Assembly: GCA_016935015.1 (NCBI GenBank)
Contig: JAFGRT010000167.1
Location: 1-61,270 of the forward strand
Length of the DNA: 61,270 bases
Direction of reading: 5' to 3'
Origin: Acidobacteriota bacterium
Lineage (GTDB): Bacteria; Acidobacteriota; JAAYUB01
This document shows, one piece after another, positions 50,991-59,630 of the stretch. Numbering within the stretch: position 1 is the stretch's first letter; each line of letters begins with the position of its first letter. A program made the translations under genes and the position numbers. The notes beneath the pieces are model-generated. The model worked only from the letters and a program-made list of their open reading frames with translations. It did no database searches and had not been told where the DNA came from.

Positions 50991-51969
50991 TATGAATCGA
51001 CCCGGGATTTGCCTGATGCTGGTTTGTCTCACCCTCCTCTCCGGCCTGGTCATGGGCCGTCAGGAGGTCAAAGTGGGGGATTCACCCAATTTCCTCCTTA
51101 TCACGCCCGATGGCCGTCACGCGGTGGTCTCCAACTACGGCTCGGACGAGATCTCCCTGCTGACCCTTGATCCGCTACAGGAAGTGAAGAGGGTGGCCGG
51201 CGGCTATGCTCCGCTCGGTCTGGCTTTTTCCGTCGACGGGAAGACCGTCTTCGTCAGCAATATGGAGAGTGGCCTGGTCAAGTCTTTCTCCCTGCCGGAA
51301 CTGGAATTGCAGGAATCCTTTAAGGTGGGCCACATCCCCACGGATCTGTACGCCACGCCCGATGGGTACTACCTGGCCGCCGCCAACTGGGGCAAGGGCA
51401 AGTTCGGCCGGATCGACTTCATCGACCTTCAGAAAAAACGAGTCGTCAAGTCGGTGGAGGTCGGCGTACGGCCGCTGGCCCTGATATCCAACGCCAGCGG
51501 CACGACATTTTACGTCGCCAACAGTGCTCAGGAGACTGTTTCCGTCATCACGCTCGAGGATGACCGTCCCATCAAAACCATCCCGGTGGGCAAGGGGCCC
51601 GACGGACTGGCCCTGAGCGCCAACGGCCGCAAGTTGTACGTGGCCCACTCCCGCTCCAACGATCTGTGGGTTTTGGACATCCGGCGCGACCGGGTGTTGT
51701 ACAAGATCCCCTTGCCCGAAGGTCCTTTTCGCATCGCCCTGGCCCCGGATGAATCATCCCTGGCCGTGGCCTGCAACGATGCGCGGGTGATCGCCTTTCT
51801 CGACGGTGAGGTGAACGAGAATTCACGTGCTGTAAAAATACGGGTGAGAAAAGGGCCGGTGGATGTCCATTACACGCCGGACGGCCGGCATCTGGTGGTG
51901 GCCTGCGAGGATGATGACAAGATCGTGGTTGTCCCCGTACCGAATCGTCGCCCGGGCGACAGACACTGA
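50983..51969 (+). CDS. YVTN-type beta-propeller protein, exported
   Basis: The start at 50983 has GAAAGGAATCG upstream and overlaps folD by 8 bases. A signal segment (about residues 8-24) precedes six or seven blade repeats. Each contains a hydrophobic GxxPxGLAxSxDGxxxxVSN pattern, seen as [34 protein letters not shown] and [16 protein letters not shown]. Such surrogate-repeat propellers bind proteins or ligands outside the cytoplasm. The specific role is unknown, and co-expression with folD may be incidental. Confidence 0.85.
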   Translation: MADMNRPGICLMLVCLTLLSGLVMGRQEVKVGDSPNFLLITPDGRHAVVSNYGSDEISLLTLDPLQEVKRVAGGYAPLGLAFSVDGKTVFVSNMESGLVKSFSLPELELQESFKVGHIPTDLYATPDGYYLAAANWGKGKFGRIDFIDLQKKRVVKSVEVGVRPLALISNASGTTFYVANSAQETVSVITLEDDRPIKTIPVGKGPDGLALSANGRKLYVAHSRSNDLWVLDIRRDRVLYKIPLPEGPFRIALAPDESSLAVACNDARVIAFLDGEVNENSRAVKIRVRKGPVDVHYTPDGRHLVVACEDDDKIVVVPVPNRRPGDRH

Positions 51970-52041
51970 ACCACCCCGCCGCGGAGTGTGTATCCTGTTG
52001 TATTTCAAAGCAGTCAATAGAGCAATCTGGGAGGCCCCGGT

Positions 52042-53361
52042 ATGAAAATTGCCGTATTCGGTATCGGCTATGTCGGGTTGGTTACCGGCACCTGTTTCGC
52101 AGAAACCGGCCATGACGTGATTTGTGTGGATATCGACCAGGAAAAAATCAGCGGCCTGCTTCGCGGCGAGTGCCCCATTTACGAACCTGGTCTGGAACCT
52201 ATGATCCAGCGGAACATGGAAGCCCATCGCCTTCGTTTTACCGATGACGCCCGTCAGGCGGTAGAAGAATCGCTGTTCCTTTTCATTGCGGTGGGTACAC
52301 CGCCCGGCGAGGACGGTTCGGCGGATTTGAAATACGTGTTGAAAGTGGCCGAAACCATCGGCGAATACATGAACGGCTACAAGATCATCATCAATAAAAG
52401 TACAGTACCCGTCGGCACCGCCGACAAGGTGCGCAAGACCATCCAGCGGATGACCACGCATGAATTCGACGTGGTCTCGAATCCGGAATTCCTCAAGGAA
52501 GGGAGCGCCGTCAGCGATTGCATGATGCCCGAACGGATCATCATCGGGGCGGATAACGTGCGCACCGCCGAGCTGCTCAAGGCCATGTACGCGCCTTTTG
52601 TGCGTACCGGAAATCCCATCTATGTCATGGATGTCCGTTCGGCCGAAACGACCAAGTATGCCGCCAACGCCATGCTGGCCACCCGCATCAGTTTTATGAA
52701 TCAGTTCGCCCGATTTTGCGAGAAGGTGGGCGCCGATATCGAGGCCATCCGCATCGGCATCGGTTCCGATTCCCGTATCGGCAAAAAATTCCTGTTCGCC
52801 GGCGCCGGCTACGGCGGTTCATGCTTCCCCAAGGATGTCCAGGCCGTCATCCGGACGGCCGCCGAATACGGGGTGACCATGGATCTTCTCGAGTCCGTGG
52901 AAAAGATCAACGACGAGCAGAAGGACTTGCTCGCCGCCAAAGTGCTGGATTATTTTCAGCACGATCTGGCCGGCAAGAAGGTCGCGGTGTGGGGGCTTTC
53001 CTTCAAACCCAAAACGGACGACATGCGCGAAGCCCCCTCCGTCGTGATCATCCGCGAACTGCTGAAGCACGGTGCCGACATCGTCGCCCATGATCCGGTG
53101 GCCCTCGAACCGGCCGTCCACATCTTCGGCGACACCATTCAATACGCCAAAAACTACTATGATGCGCTGACCGGAGCGGCGGCGCTGGTGCTCATCACCG
53201 AGTGGAATGAGTACCGTTACCCTGATTTCGGACGGATCAAGGAGCTGATGGACGAACCGGTCGTCTTTGACGGTCGCAACCTTTACAATCCTGAAGAGAT
53301 GCGAAAGTTGGGTTATGTTTACTTTGGCATCGGGCGGCGGACTGAGAACGTTTCCCAATAG
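52042..53361 (+). CDS. UDP-glucose 6-dehydrogenase
   Basis: The 439-residue protein begins KIAVFGIGYVGLVTGTCFAE (NAD binding) and has STVPVGTADKVR, NPEFLKEGSAVSD and the catalytic Cys in GYGGSCFPKD near residue 260. The C-terminal domain reads WGLSFKPKTDDMREAPS. It oxidises UDP-glucose to UDP-glucuronate for capsule, LPS or other glycans. GGGAGG lies 6 bases before the ATG. It heads the same-strand glycan run. Confidence 0.94.
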   Translation: MKIAVFGIGYVGLVTGTCFAETGHDVICVDIDQEKISGLLRGECPIYEPGLEPMIQRNMEAHRLRFTDDARQAVEESLFLFIAVGTPPGEDGSADLKYVLKVAETIGEYMNGYKIIINKSTVPVGTADKVRKTIQRMTTHEFDVVSNPEFLKEGSAVSDCMMPERIIIGADNVRTAELLKAMYAPFVRTGNPIYVMDVRSAETTKYAANAMLATRISFMNQFARFCEKVGADIEAIRIGIGSDSRIGKKFLFAGAGYGGSCFPKDVQAVIRTAAEYGVTMDLLESVEKINDEQKDLLAAKVLDYFQHDLAGKKVAVWGLSFKPKTDDMREAPSVVIIRELLKHGADIVAHDPVALEPAVHIFGDTIQYAKNYYDALTGAAALVLITEWNEYRYPDFGRIKELMDEPVVFDGRNLYNPEEMRKLGYVYFGIGRRTENVSQ

Positions 53362-54316
53362 GATCAGTATTATCATCCCCAACTGGAACGGAGTGCCGTT
53401 CCTGTTCGAGCTGTTTGCCTCCCTGCGCAGCGGCGGTCCCCACCCGCGTCGTGAAATCATCGTGGTGGACAACCACTCCAGCGACTCTTCCGCCGACATG
53501 ATCCGGACATTTTTTCCGGAAACCCGCATCATCCGCCTGGACGAAAACCTCGGCTTTGCCGCGGCCGTCAACCGCGGCCTGCATGCCAGCACCGGCGAAT
53601 ATGTGGCCGTCGTCAACAACGATGTCTCCTGGGAGCACGACTGGCTGGCGGCGGGGGCCGATTTTCTCGACTGTCATCAGGAATATGAATTTGTTGCACC
53701 GCGGGTGCTGAATTATTTCCAGCGCCAGCTCCTGGACAGCGCGGGCGATGGCCTGACCTGGCATTTGCGCCCCTACAAGCGCGGGAACGGACGCCCGAAG
53801 GAGGAGTTCGACTCCCCGGGGCGAATTTGGGCGGCGTCCTGTTCGGCCGTTCTGTTCCGGCGCAGTTTCTTTGAAAGGGTCGGGGCGTTTGACGAGGATT
53901 TTTTCATGTATTACGAGGATGTGGACCTGTTTTTTCGTTCCATCCTGAAAGGCTTTCAAGGCTATCTCCATACGGACATCGAGGTGTATCACCGCGAAGG
54001 AGGCAGTATCGACCGCTTTGAACGTTCCCCCCAGCGAAAAGGCGCCCGCCTTCTGAAGCCATACCTGCTGCAGCGTAACCGGGACTTCCTTCTGCTCAAA
54101 AATTGCCCGGGATTCTATCTTCTGCTGGGCTTTCCCTGGCTGGCCTGGGAGTTGCTCAGGGTAACGTTTTTGTTCACCCGGTGGCGGCGGCTCGGTACCT
54201 TTCTCAACGCCCATTTCCATGCGCTGAAGCACTGGCGGATCATGTGGCGCAAGCGATCCTTGATCCAAAAGCGACGCAAACTGACGATTCCCCAGTTTTA
54301 CCAGTGCCTGGGGTAG
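53315..54316 (+). CDS. Family 2 glycosyltransferase
   Basis: The catalytic GT-A domain has ISIIIPNWNG, VVDNHSSDSSADM, the nucleotide-sugar/metal region VAVVNNDVSWEHDW and the acceptor motif EDFFMYYEDVDLFFR. The last 80 residues include one or two hydrophobic segments and a basic tail. The start is not settled: ATG 53315 overlaps the dehydrogenase by 47 bases and has no clear ribosome site, but the core must begin by about 53360. It resembles rhamnosyl- or galactosyl-transferases of surface polysaccharides. Confidence 0.87.
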   Translation: MFTLASGGGLRTFPNRISIIIPNWNGVPFLFELFASLRSGGPHPRREIIVVDNHSSDSSADMIRTFFPETRIIRLDENLGFAAAVNRGLHASTGEYVAVVNNDVSWEHDWLAAGADFLDCHQEYEFVAPRVLNYFQRQLLDSAGDGLTWHLRPYKRGNGRPKEEFDSPGRIWAASCSAVLFRRSFFERVGAFDEDFFMYYEDVDLFFRSILKGFQGYLHTDIEVYHREGGSIDRFERSPQRKGARLLKPYLLQRNRDFLLLKNCPGFYLLLGFPWLAWELLRVTFLFTRWRRLGTFLNAHFHALKHWRIMWRKRSLIQKRRKLTIPQFYQCLG

Positions 54317-54411
54317 CCTCAGGCCCGAAACGGACACGAATGAAGGTGGCTGGCATTCCGCCGGTACGTATGATACCATCAGCTACCAACGGATAGCGGA
54401 AAGGGAAGGTC

Positions 54412-55434
54412 ATGGCGGTAAACAGCAAATTTGTCGTCAGCCGTGAGGAGATTCAGAACGAGCTGTATTACGTCAACAAGCTGCTGGCTGAGCTGAAAAA
54501 GCGGATCGTGGGCCAGGACAAGCTGTTGTCCCGGTTGCTGACCGGGCTGCTTACCGGCGGCCACCTGCTGGTGGAAGGGGTTCCGGGCCTGGCCAAGTCG
54601 CTGGCGGTCAGTTCCCTGGCCGAAGTCCTCAGCATGGACTTCAAACGCATCCAGTTTACGCCCGATCTCTTGCCGGCGGATCTCATCGGCACCATGATAT
54701 TCAATGCCAAGACGGCGGAATTCGAACCGCGCAAGGGGCCCATCTTCACCCACATCCTGTTGGCCGACGAGATCAACCGCGCCCCGGCCAAGGTGCAGTC
54801 GGCGCTGCTGGAGGCCATGCAGGAACAGCAGGTAACCATCGGCAATACCACCTATCCGCTCCAGTCGCCGTTTCTGGTGCTGGCCACCCAAAATCCCATC
54901 GAGCAGGAGGGAACCTATCCCTTGCCGGAAGCCCAGATGGACCGTTTTTTCATGAAAATCCTCCTGCAATACCCCGACAAAAAAATGGAAAAGGAAATCC
55001 TTCGCCGCATGACCGAGGGGGACGGCGTGGCTATGGAACTGGCCCGCGGCAAGCAGATCCAGCTGAAGCAGGTGGTGGTGCCCGAACGAATCCAGAAACT
55101 GCGCCTGATGGCCAACCAGATTTATGTGGACGAACGCATTATGGACTACATTCTGGATATCGTCTTCGCCACGCGGCGACCCGATGACTATGGACTGAAT
55201 CTGGCGGCCTACATTCGCTTCGGCGCCTCCCCCCGCGGGACCATCGCTCTCAAGGTTGGGGCCCGCTGCCAGGCATTCCTGCGGGGGCGCAATTTCGTTG
55301 TGCCCGAGGACATCAAGGAGATCGCCTATGATGTGTTGCGGCACCGGATCATTCTGTCGTTCGAGGCCGAAGCCGCGGGGATCACCCCGGACGAGATCAT
55401 CCATAAGATCCTGGCCACCGTCGATGTTCCCTGA
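54412..55434 (+). CDS. MoxR-family AAA+ ATPase
   Basis: The 340-residue protein has Walker A EGVPGLAKS, Walker B HILLADEINRAP, sensor 1 in LATQNPIEQEG and the C-terminal AAA lid. MoxR proteins act as chaperones with partners carrying von Willebrand-like domains, often the adjacent DUF58 protein. GGAAAGGGAAGG precedes the ATG. Its target in this cluster could be envelope-assembly enzymes, which is inference. Confidence 0.93.
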   Translation: MAVNSKFVVSREEIQNELYYVNKLLAELKKRIVGQDKLLSRLLTGLLTGGHLLVEGVPGLAKSLAVSSLAEVLSMDFKRIQFTPDLLPADLIGTMIFNAKTAEFEPRKGPIFTHILLADEINRAPAKVQSALLEAMQEQQVTIGNTTYPLQSPFLVLATQNPIEQEGTYPLPEAQMDRFFMKILLQYPDKKMEKEILRRMTEGDGVAMELARGKQIQLKQVVVPERIQKLRLMANQIYVDERIMDYILDIVFATRRPDDYGLNLAAYIRFGASPRGTIALKVGARCQAFLRGRNFVVPEDIKEIAYDVLRHRIILSFEAEAAGITPDEIIHKILATVDVP

Positions 55435-55462
55435 CGGATCGTCACGTGAAAGGCGTTGATCA

Positions 55463-56347
55463 TTGGACCTCAAGGAACTGATCCAATCCATTCATCTGAT
55501 TGAGATACGAACGCGCAAAAAACTGCAGGGCGGTCTGGCCTCATCGTACCGGAATGTATTTCGCGGCCAGGGGATGGAGTTCGCCGAAGTGCGCGAATAT
55601 GTAAGCGGCGACGACGTCCGGCTCATCGACTGGAACGTTTCGGCTCGCTTCCATAACCTATACGTGAAACAGCTTATGGAAGAGCGGGAGTTGTCCATCG
55701 TCATCGCCGTCCAGTGCACCCGATCCATGAATTTCGGCACTGTCCACAAGACCAAGTTCCAGATGGCGGCTGAAGTGGCGGCGACGCTGATCTTCTCGGC
55801 CCTGCACAGCGGCGACCGCGTCGGTCTGGTGCTGTACAGCGCGGGTGATGCCGTCACCTACATCCCGCCCAACAAGGGGATGAACCACGGCTTTCTTCTT
55901 CTGAACCGTTTGTTGGAACAAAAAATCGTCGGCGATGTCCCTTCTTCTTACGAGGTGCTACGGTTTTTAACGTACTCTCTCAAGAAAAGGAGTGTGGTGT
56001 TCCTGATTGGTGATTTCATCTACGCGGATATGCACACGGAAACGCTGGCCGCTGTCTCACGGCGACATGATCTTATCTGTATCGGCGTGCTGGATGCCAT
56101 GGAAACGGAAGGCCCGCCTGATGGCGTTTTTCCCTTTCGGAACGAGGCCTGCCCCCGCGGGTTTACGGGCGTTTCCCCGGCCACCCGGGAGAAATACCGG
56201 TCCCTGGTGGAGGAGCGGCTGGCGGAACTGAAGATCCTATTACGGACTTCCCATGTCGACAGTATATTTTTACAGACCCATGCTGCCAGTGAACAGGAAT
56301 TGCACCGCTTGTTCATGGAACGGATTCATGCCATCCCGCCGCACTGA
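55463..56347 (+). CDS. DUF58 protein
   Basis: The start is TTG at 55463 with AAAGGCG upstream. The 294-residue protein opens LDLKELIQSIHLIEIRTRKKL and has the DUF58 core VREYVSGDDVRLIDWNVSARF near residues 40-60. A VWA-like fold follows, with a degenerate metal site (AVQCTRSMNFG). It pairs with MoxR 28 bases upstream. The family is linked to maturation of complexes; no enzymatic role is established. Confidence 0.9.
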   Translation: MDLKELIQSIHLIEIRTRKKLQGGLASSYRNVFRGQGMEFAEVREYVSGDDVRLIDWNVSARFHNLYVKQLMEERELSIVIAVQCTRSMNFGTVHKTKFQMAAEVAATLIFSALHSGDRVGLVLYSAGDAVTYIPPNKGMNHGFLLLNRLLEQKIVGDVPSSYEVLRFLTYSLKKRSVVFLIGDFIYADMHTETLAAVSRRHDLICIGVLDAMETEGPPDGVFPFRNEACPRGFTGVSPATREKYRSLVEERLAELKILLRTSHVDSIFLQTHAASEQELHRLFMERIHAIPPH

Positions 56348-56461
56348 CATTGCTCAATCGGCCGGACCGGACATGGCGGACATGGCGAGGCGGCCGGGGA
56401 AGGCGGAGGCAGTCGGTATCGAGAGTCATGGCATGTACCGTCGATGGAAAGGAAGCAGAAC

Positions 56462-58447
56462 GTGAACGCAAGGGACCGGGGAAACCTACGGATACTGCTG
56501 ACAGGCGGAGGAACGGGCGGCCATGTGTATCCGCTGCTGTCCATCTTGCAGATCATCCGTCGGCACCGGGCGGTGGCGGAGGTTCTGTTTGTGGGCGCCA
56601 AGGGAAAAGCGGAGGAAACCATCGTTCCCCGGACGGACATCCCCCTGCGTTTTGTCCGCTGTGCGCCGCTGTCCAGCCTGCAGCCCTGGCGGATGATCCC
56701 GGCCCTGTGGCAGATTTTTTGCGGCACTCTCCAGGCCATGGGCATCCTGTGGCGGTTCCGGCCCGGAATCGTGCTGGCCGCCGGCGGCTATGTGAGCGCG
56801 CCGGTGACGTTCGCCGCCTTCCTGCTGCGGCCCCTGCTGGGCTGCCGGCTGATCATCGACGAGCAGAACGTGGTGCCGGGACTCATGAACAAGGTGGCGT
56901 CTCTGTTCGCCGAAGTGGTCATGGTCAGTTTTCCGGAGACTCCCTCCTACATCTGGAATAACCGCTGCGTGTATACGGGCTACCCGGTCCGTCCCGAATT
57001 CATGGCGGAAATCGACCAAAAGACGGCCCGCCGGCAACTGGGCTTGCCGCAGGAACGGCGGGTGGTGCTGGTGTACGGCGGTTCCATGGGCTCCCGTTCC
57101 ATCAACCGGCTGTTGATGGATGTGCTCCCCCAGCTGGCCGGGCTGGACGTCCCGTTGACCATCATTCATTCCTGCGGCCTGTCGGTGCACGGTTACCATG
57201 CCTGGGAGGATACGACGGCGCGCCTGCAGGACGGGCGCTTGCCCGAAGGCACCGCACTGCAAAAAGCAGACAGCGGCTGGCGTGCCGTAACGCCGGACGA
57301 CAGGATCCATTATCGGCTGGAACCGTACCTGCATGGTCTGGCTGATTATCTGCGCGCCGCCGATCTGGTGGTCTGCCGGGCCGGTGCCGGCAGCCTGGCC
57401 GAACTTATGGCTGTCGGCCGGGCGGCCATCGTGATTCCCAAGCGGAAACTGCCCGGCGATCACCAGGAACATAACGCCATCAACCTGGCCGAAAACGGCG
57501 GTTGCGAAGTCGTTTTCGAATACGAGGGGGTGGATGGATTCGATACGGTGGACGTTGCCGAGTTCAGTCGTCTTTTCCGGGAATTGCTGCAGGCGCCGGA
57601 GCGTCTGGCGACTATGGCCGGCCGGGCCTATGCCCGGTTTAACCGTAAATTTGAACCACGCATTGCCGGTGTAGTGCAGCACCTGCTCAACGGCCAGGGC
57701 ATAGAATACGAGTCCTCCCTCGTGGAGCCCAAACGTCTCGAGCTCCAGAAGCAGACGGACCAGCTGGTTCGCTTCCTCCTTGGGGAGCCGCCGGACGGCC
57801 TTTACCGCCGGTTCTACCGTATCAAGATGGACGAGTATCTGCGCGCGGCCCACTGGGCCACGGTCAACAAGGGAATCAAATTGGCCGGGGCGCTGCAGCG
57901 TGTGGACAAAATCAAGGACCTGCGGCGTTTGTTTCAGAGCGGGAACGGTTTCATGCGCCGTAACGTGATGCAGGCCCTCGTGCATTTCAACCGCTATCAC
58001 CCGGTAATGGCCGAACTGATCATGGCCGGGCTGGGCGATTCGTATTTCGAGGTACGGGCCGCCGCGCTGCAGGTGGCGGCGGCCTATGCCGACTCGTTAC
58101 GGCATGATGTCCCGGTGAGGGATGCTGTCATCGCTCGCTGCACCCGCCGCCGGGAGCACTTCGATGTGCGCATCACCGGTGTGCGTACGCTGCCCCAGTT
58201 CATCGATCTGCCGGAGTATTTCCGGATTGTCGGTCCGCTGCGGTTCGCCCGCAATGTCCTGCTGCGCAAGGCGGTGCTGGAGGGGATCCGGGCGGCGTTG
58301 TCGCGGCAGCCCATGTCGGATGAACTAAAAAAAGAGGTGCGCCGGTTTATCAGCGAGTTCCTCGTCACGACATCCGACTTCGAGCCCAGCTTCAGCATCC
58401 GCCAGAGTTATGTGGATTTGTACCGTCATCTGTCCAACGGTGAATGA
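56462..58447 (+). CDS. murG: MurG-type glycosyltransferase fused to a C-terminal helical-repeat domain
   Basis: I prefer the GTG at 56462, with AAAGGAAG upstream, over ATG 56444. The first 410 residues form a GT-B enzyme of MurG type: TGGGTGGHVYPLL near residue 14, AAGGYVSAPV, YGGSMGSRSINR and the UDP-GlcNAc site CRAGAGSLAELMAVG with PKRKLPGDHQEHNA. An extra segment of about 45 residues precedes YRLEPYL. The final 240 residues, absent from standard MurG, are helical with HEAT-like repeats (FMRRNVMQALVHF, EVRAAALQVAAA, DVRITGVRTL). Normal MurG makes lipid II on the inner membrane face. mraY follows 58 bases later. Confidence 0.85.
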   Translation: MNARDRGNLRILLTGGGTGGHVYPLLSILQIIRRHRAVAEVLFVGAKGKAEETIVPRTDIPLRFVRCAPLSSLQPWRMIPALWQIFCGTLQAMGILWRFRPGIVLAAGGYVSAPVTFAAFLLRPLLGCRLIIDEQNVVPGLMNKVASLFAEVVMVSFPETPSYIWNNRCVYTGYPVRPEFMAEIDQKTARRQLGLPQERRVVLVYGGSMGSRSINRLLMDVLPQLAGLDVPLTIIHSCGLSVHGYHAWEDTTARLQDGRLPEGTALQKADSGWRAVTPDDRIHYRLEPYLHGLADYLRAADLVVCRAGAGSLAELMAVGRAAIVIPKRKLPGDHQEHNAINLAENGGCEVVFEYEGVDGFDTVDVAEFSRLFRELLQAPERLATMAGRAYARFNRKFEPRIAGVVQHLLNGQGIEYESSLVEPKRLELQKQTDQLVRFLLGEPPDGLYRRFYRIKMDEYLRAAHWATVNKGIKLAGALQRVDKIKDLRRLFQSGNGFMRRNVMQALVHFNRYHPVMAELIMAGLGDSYFEVRAAALQVAAAYADSLRHDVPVRDAVIARCTRRREHFDVRITGVRTLPQFIDLPEYFRIVGPLRFARNVLLRKAVLEGIRAALSRQPMSDELKKEVRRFISEFLVTTSDFEPSFSIRQSYVDLYRHLSNGE

Positions 58448-58505
58448 CGGCCGCGGCGCTGTCGCCTGAAGCCGGTGTCCGAAGCGTATCCATCGGAGAA
58501 ACGTA

Positions 58506-59612
58506 ATGATCGATATTCTCGTCACCATCCTGCAAGAGAGCGGCGTTGATTTCGGCTTTTTCCGGCTCCTTGACTTCATCACGTTCCGCGTGCTGCTTAC
58601 CGCCATGACGGCCCTGATCTTTCTGCTCATCTTCGGCCACCGCATCATCGTCGAACTCTATCAAAAAAGAATGCGCGATACCGGCTCCGATTTCGCGGCC
58701 CTGGACATGCGCAACAAGCGTGGCACGCCCACCGCCGGTGGAATCATGATCATTTTTGCTGTCTTCATCTCCGTTTTTTTGTGGGGCAAACTCGGTAATC
58801 CCTATTTGCAGGTTATTCTGTTTTCCTTCCTCTATTTCGGTCTCATCGGCTGGTTCGACGACGCCCAGAAAGTCCGAATGAAATCCTCCCTCTTCGGATT
58901 GAGCCAGCTGGCCAAAACCGTCTTGCAATTGCTGTTCATCGTCCCCTATGCCATCTGGTTCATTTCACCCTTCAATCCCGTGCCGGCGATCCATCACACC
59001 GAAGTCTGGCTTCCGTTCGTCAAGCACCCGCTCTTCGACGCCGGACCGATCCTGTTCGGCGCATTCATCATCTTCGTATTTTTTTCCATCCTGAACGCGG
59101 TCAACATCACCGACGGCCTGGACGGACTGGTCACCGGCCCGTCCATCCTGGCCGTGGCCGCCTATGGCATCTTCGCCTATATCCTGGGCAACACCGTGCT
59201 CAGCGGCTATTTCCTGTTCCCCTATTTTGCGGGCTGCGGCGAGCTTTCGGTCTTTGCCGGCGGACTGGTGGGCGCCTTGTTCGGTTTCTTGTGGTATAAC
59301 GCCTATCCGGCCGAGGTTTTCATGGGGGATACGGGTTCGTTGGCCATCGGCGGAGCCCTGGCGGTCATGGCTTTTCAGACCCGGCAGGAAATGCTGTTTC
59401 CCCTGGCCGGCGGCATGTTCGTGGTCATGATTTTTTCCTCGCTGGTTCAGGAAAAAATCGGCATGCGCCTGGGACGGCGAATCCTGATTCGGGCACCCAT
59501 CCATCACAGCCTGCGCTACCGGGGCATCGCCGAGCCCAAGGTGGTGACGCGCCTGTGGATCATTTCCACCCTGATGATGCTTGTGGCGCTCCTGTCCATC
59601 AAACTTCGGTAA
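58506..59612 (+). CDS. mraY: MraY-family phospho-sugar transferase with altered histidine motif
   Basis: The 368-residue polytopic protein has the catalytic blocks GTPTAGGIMII, LIGWFDDAQKV (Asp pair near 117-118), NAVNITDGLDGL and FMGDTGSLAIGG. The conserved PxHHHFE segment of MraY reads APIHHSLRYRGIAEPKVV here, so the third His is replaced by Ser. MraY transfers phospho-MurNAc-pentapeptide to undecaprenyl phosphate. It could be the cell's true MraY or a paralogue using another sugar. No other dcw genes (murE, murF, murD, ftsW) are adjacent. Confidence 0.87.
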   Translation: MIDILVTILQESGVDFGFFRLLDFITFRVLLTAMTALIFLLIFGHRIIVELYQKRMRDTGSDFAALDMRNKRGTPTAGGIMIIFAVFISVFLWGKLGNPYLQVILFSFLYFGLIGWFDDAQKVRMKSSLFGLSQLAKTVLQLLFIVPYAIWFISPFNPVPAIHHTEVWLPFVKHPLFDAGPILFGAFIIFVFFSILNAVNITDGLDGLVTGPSILAVAAYGIFAYILGNTVLSGYFLFPYFAGCGELSVFAGGLVGALFGFLWYNAYPAEVFMGDTGSLAIGGALAVMAFQTRQEMLFPLAGGMFVVMIFSSLVQEKIGMRLGRRILIRAPIHHSLRYRGIAEPKVVTRLWIISTLMMLVALLSIKLR

Positions 59613-59630
59613 AGGTGACGATAGAGCCGG

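Noticed and set aside
53237-54379. Open frame of 380 codons on the minus strand opposite the GT2 gene
   Set aside because: No start signal and no family likeness; the plus strand encodes clear GT2 motifs.
56486-58000. Open frame of 504 codons on the minus strand opposite murG
   Set aside because: Third-position GC bias creates long antisense frames; murG motifs on the plus strand are unambiguous.
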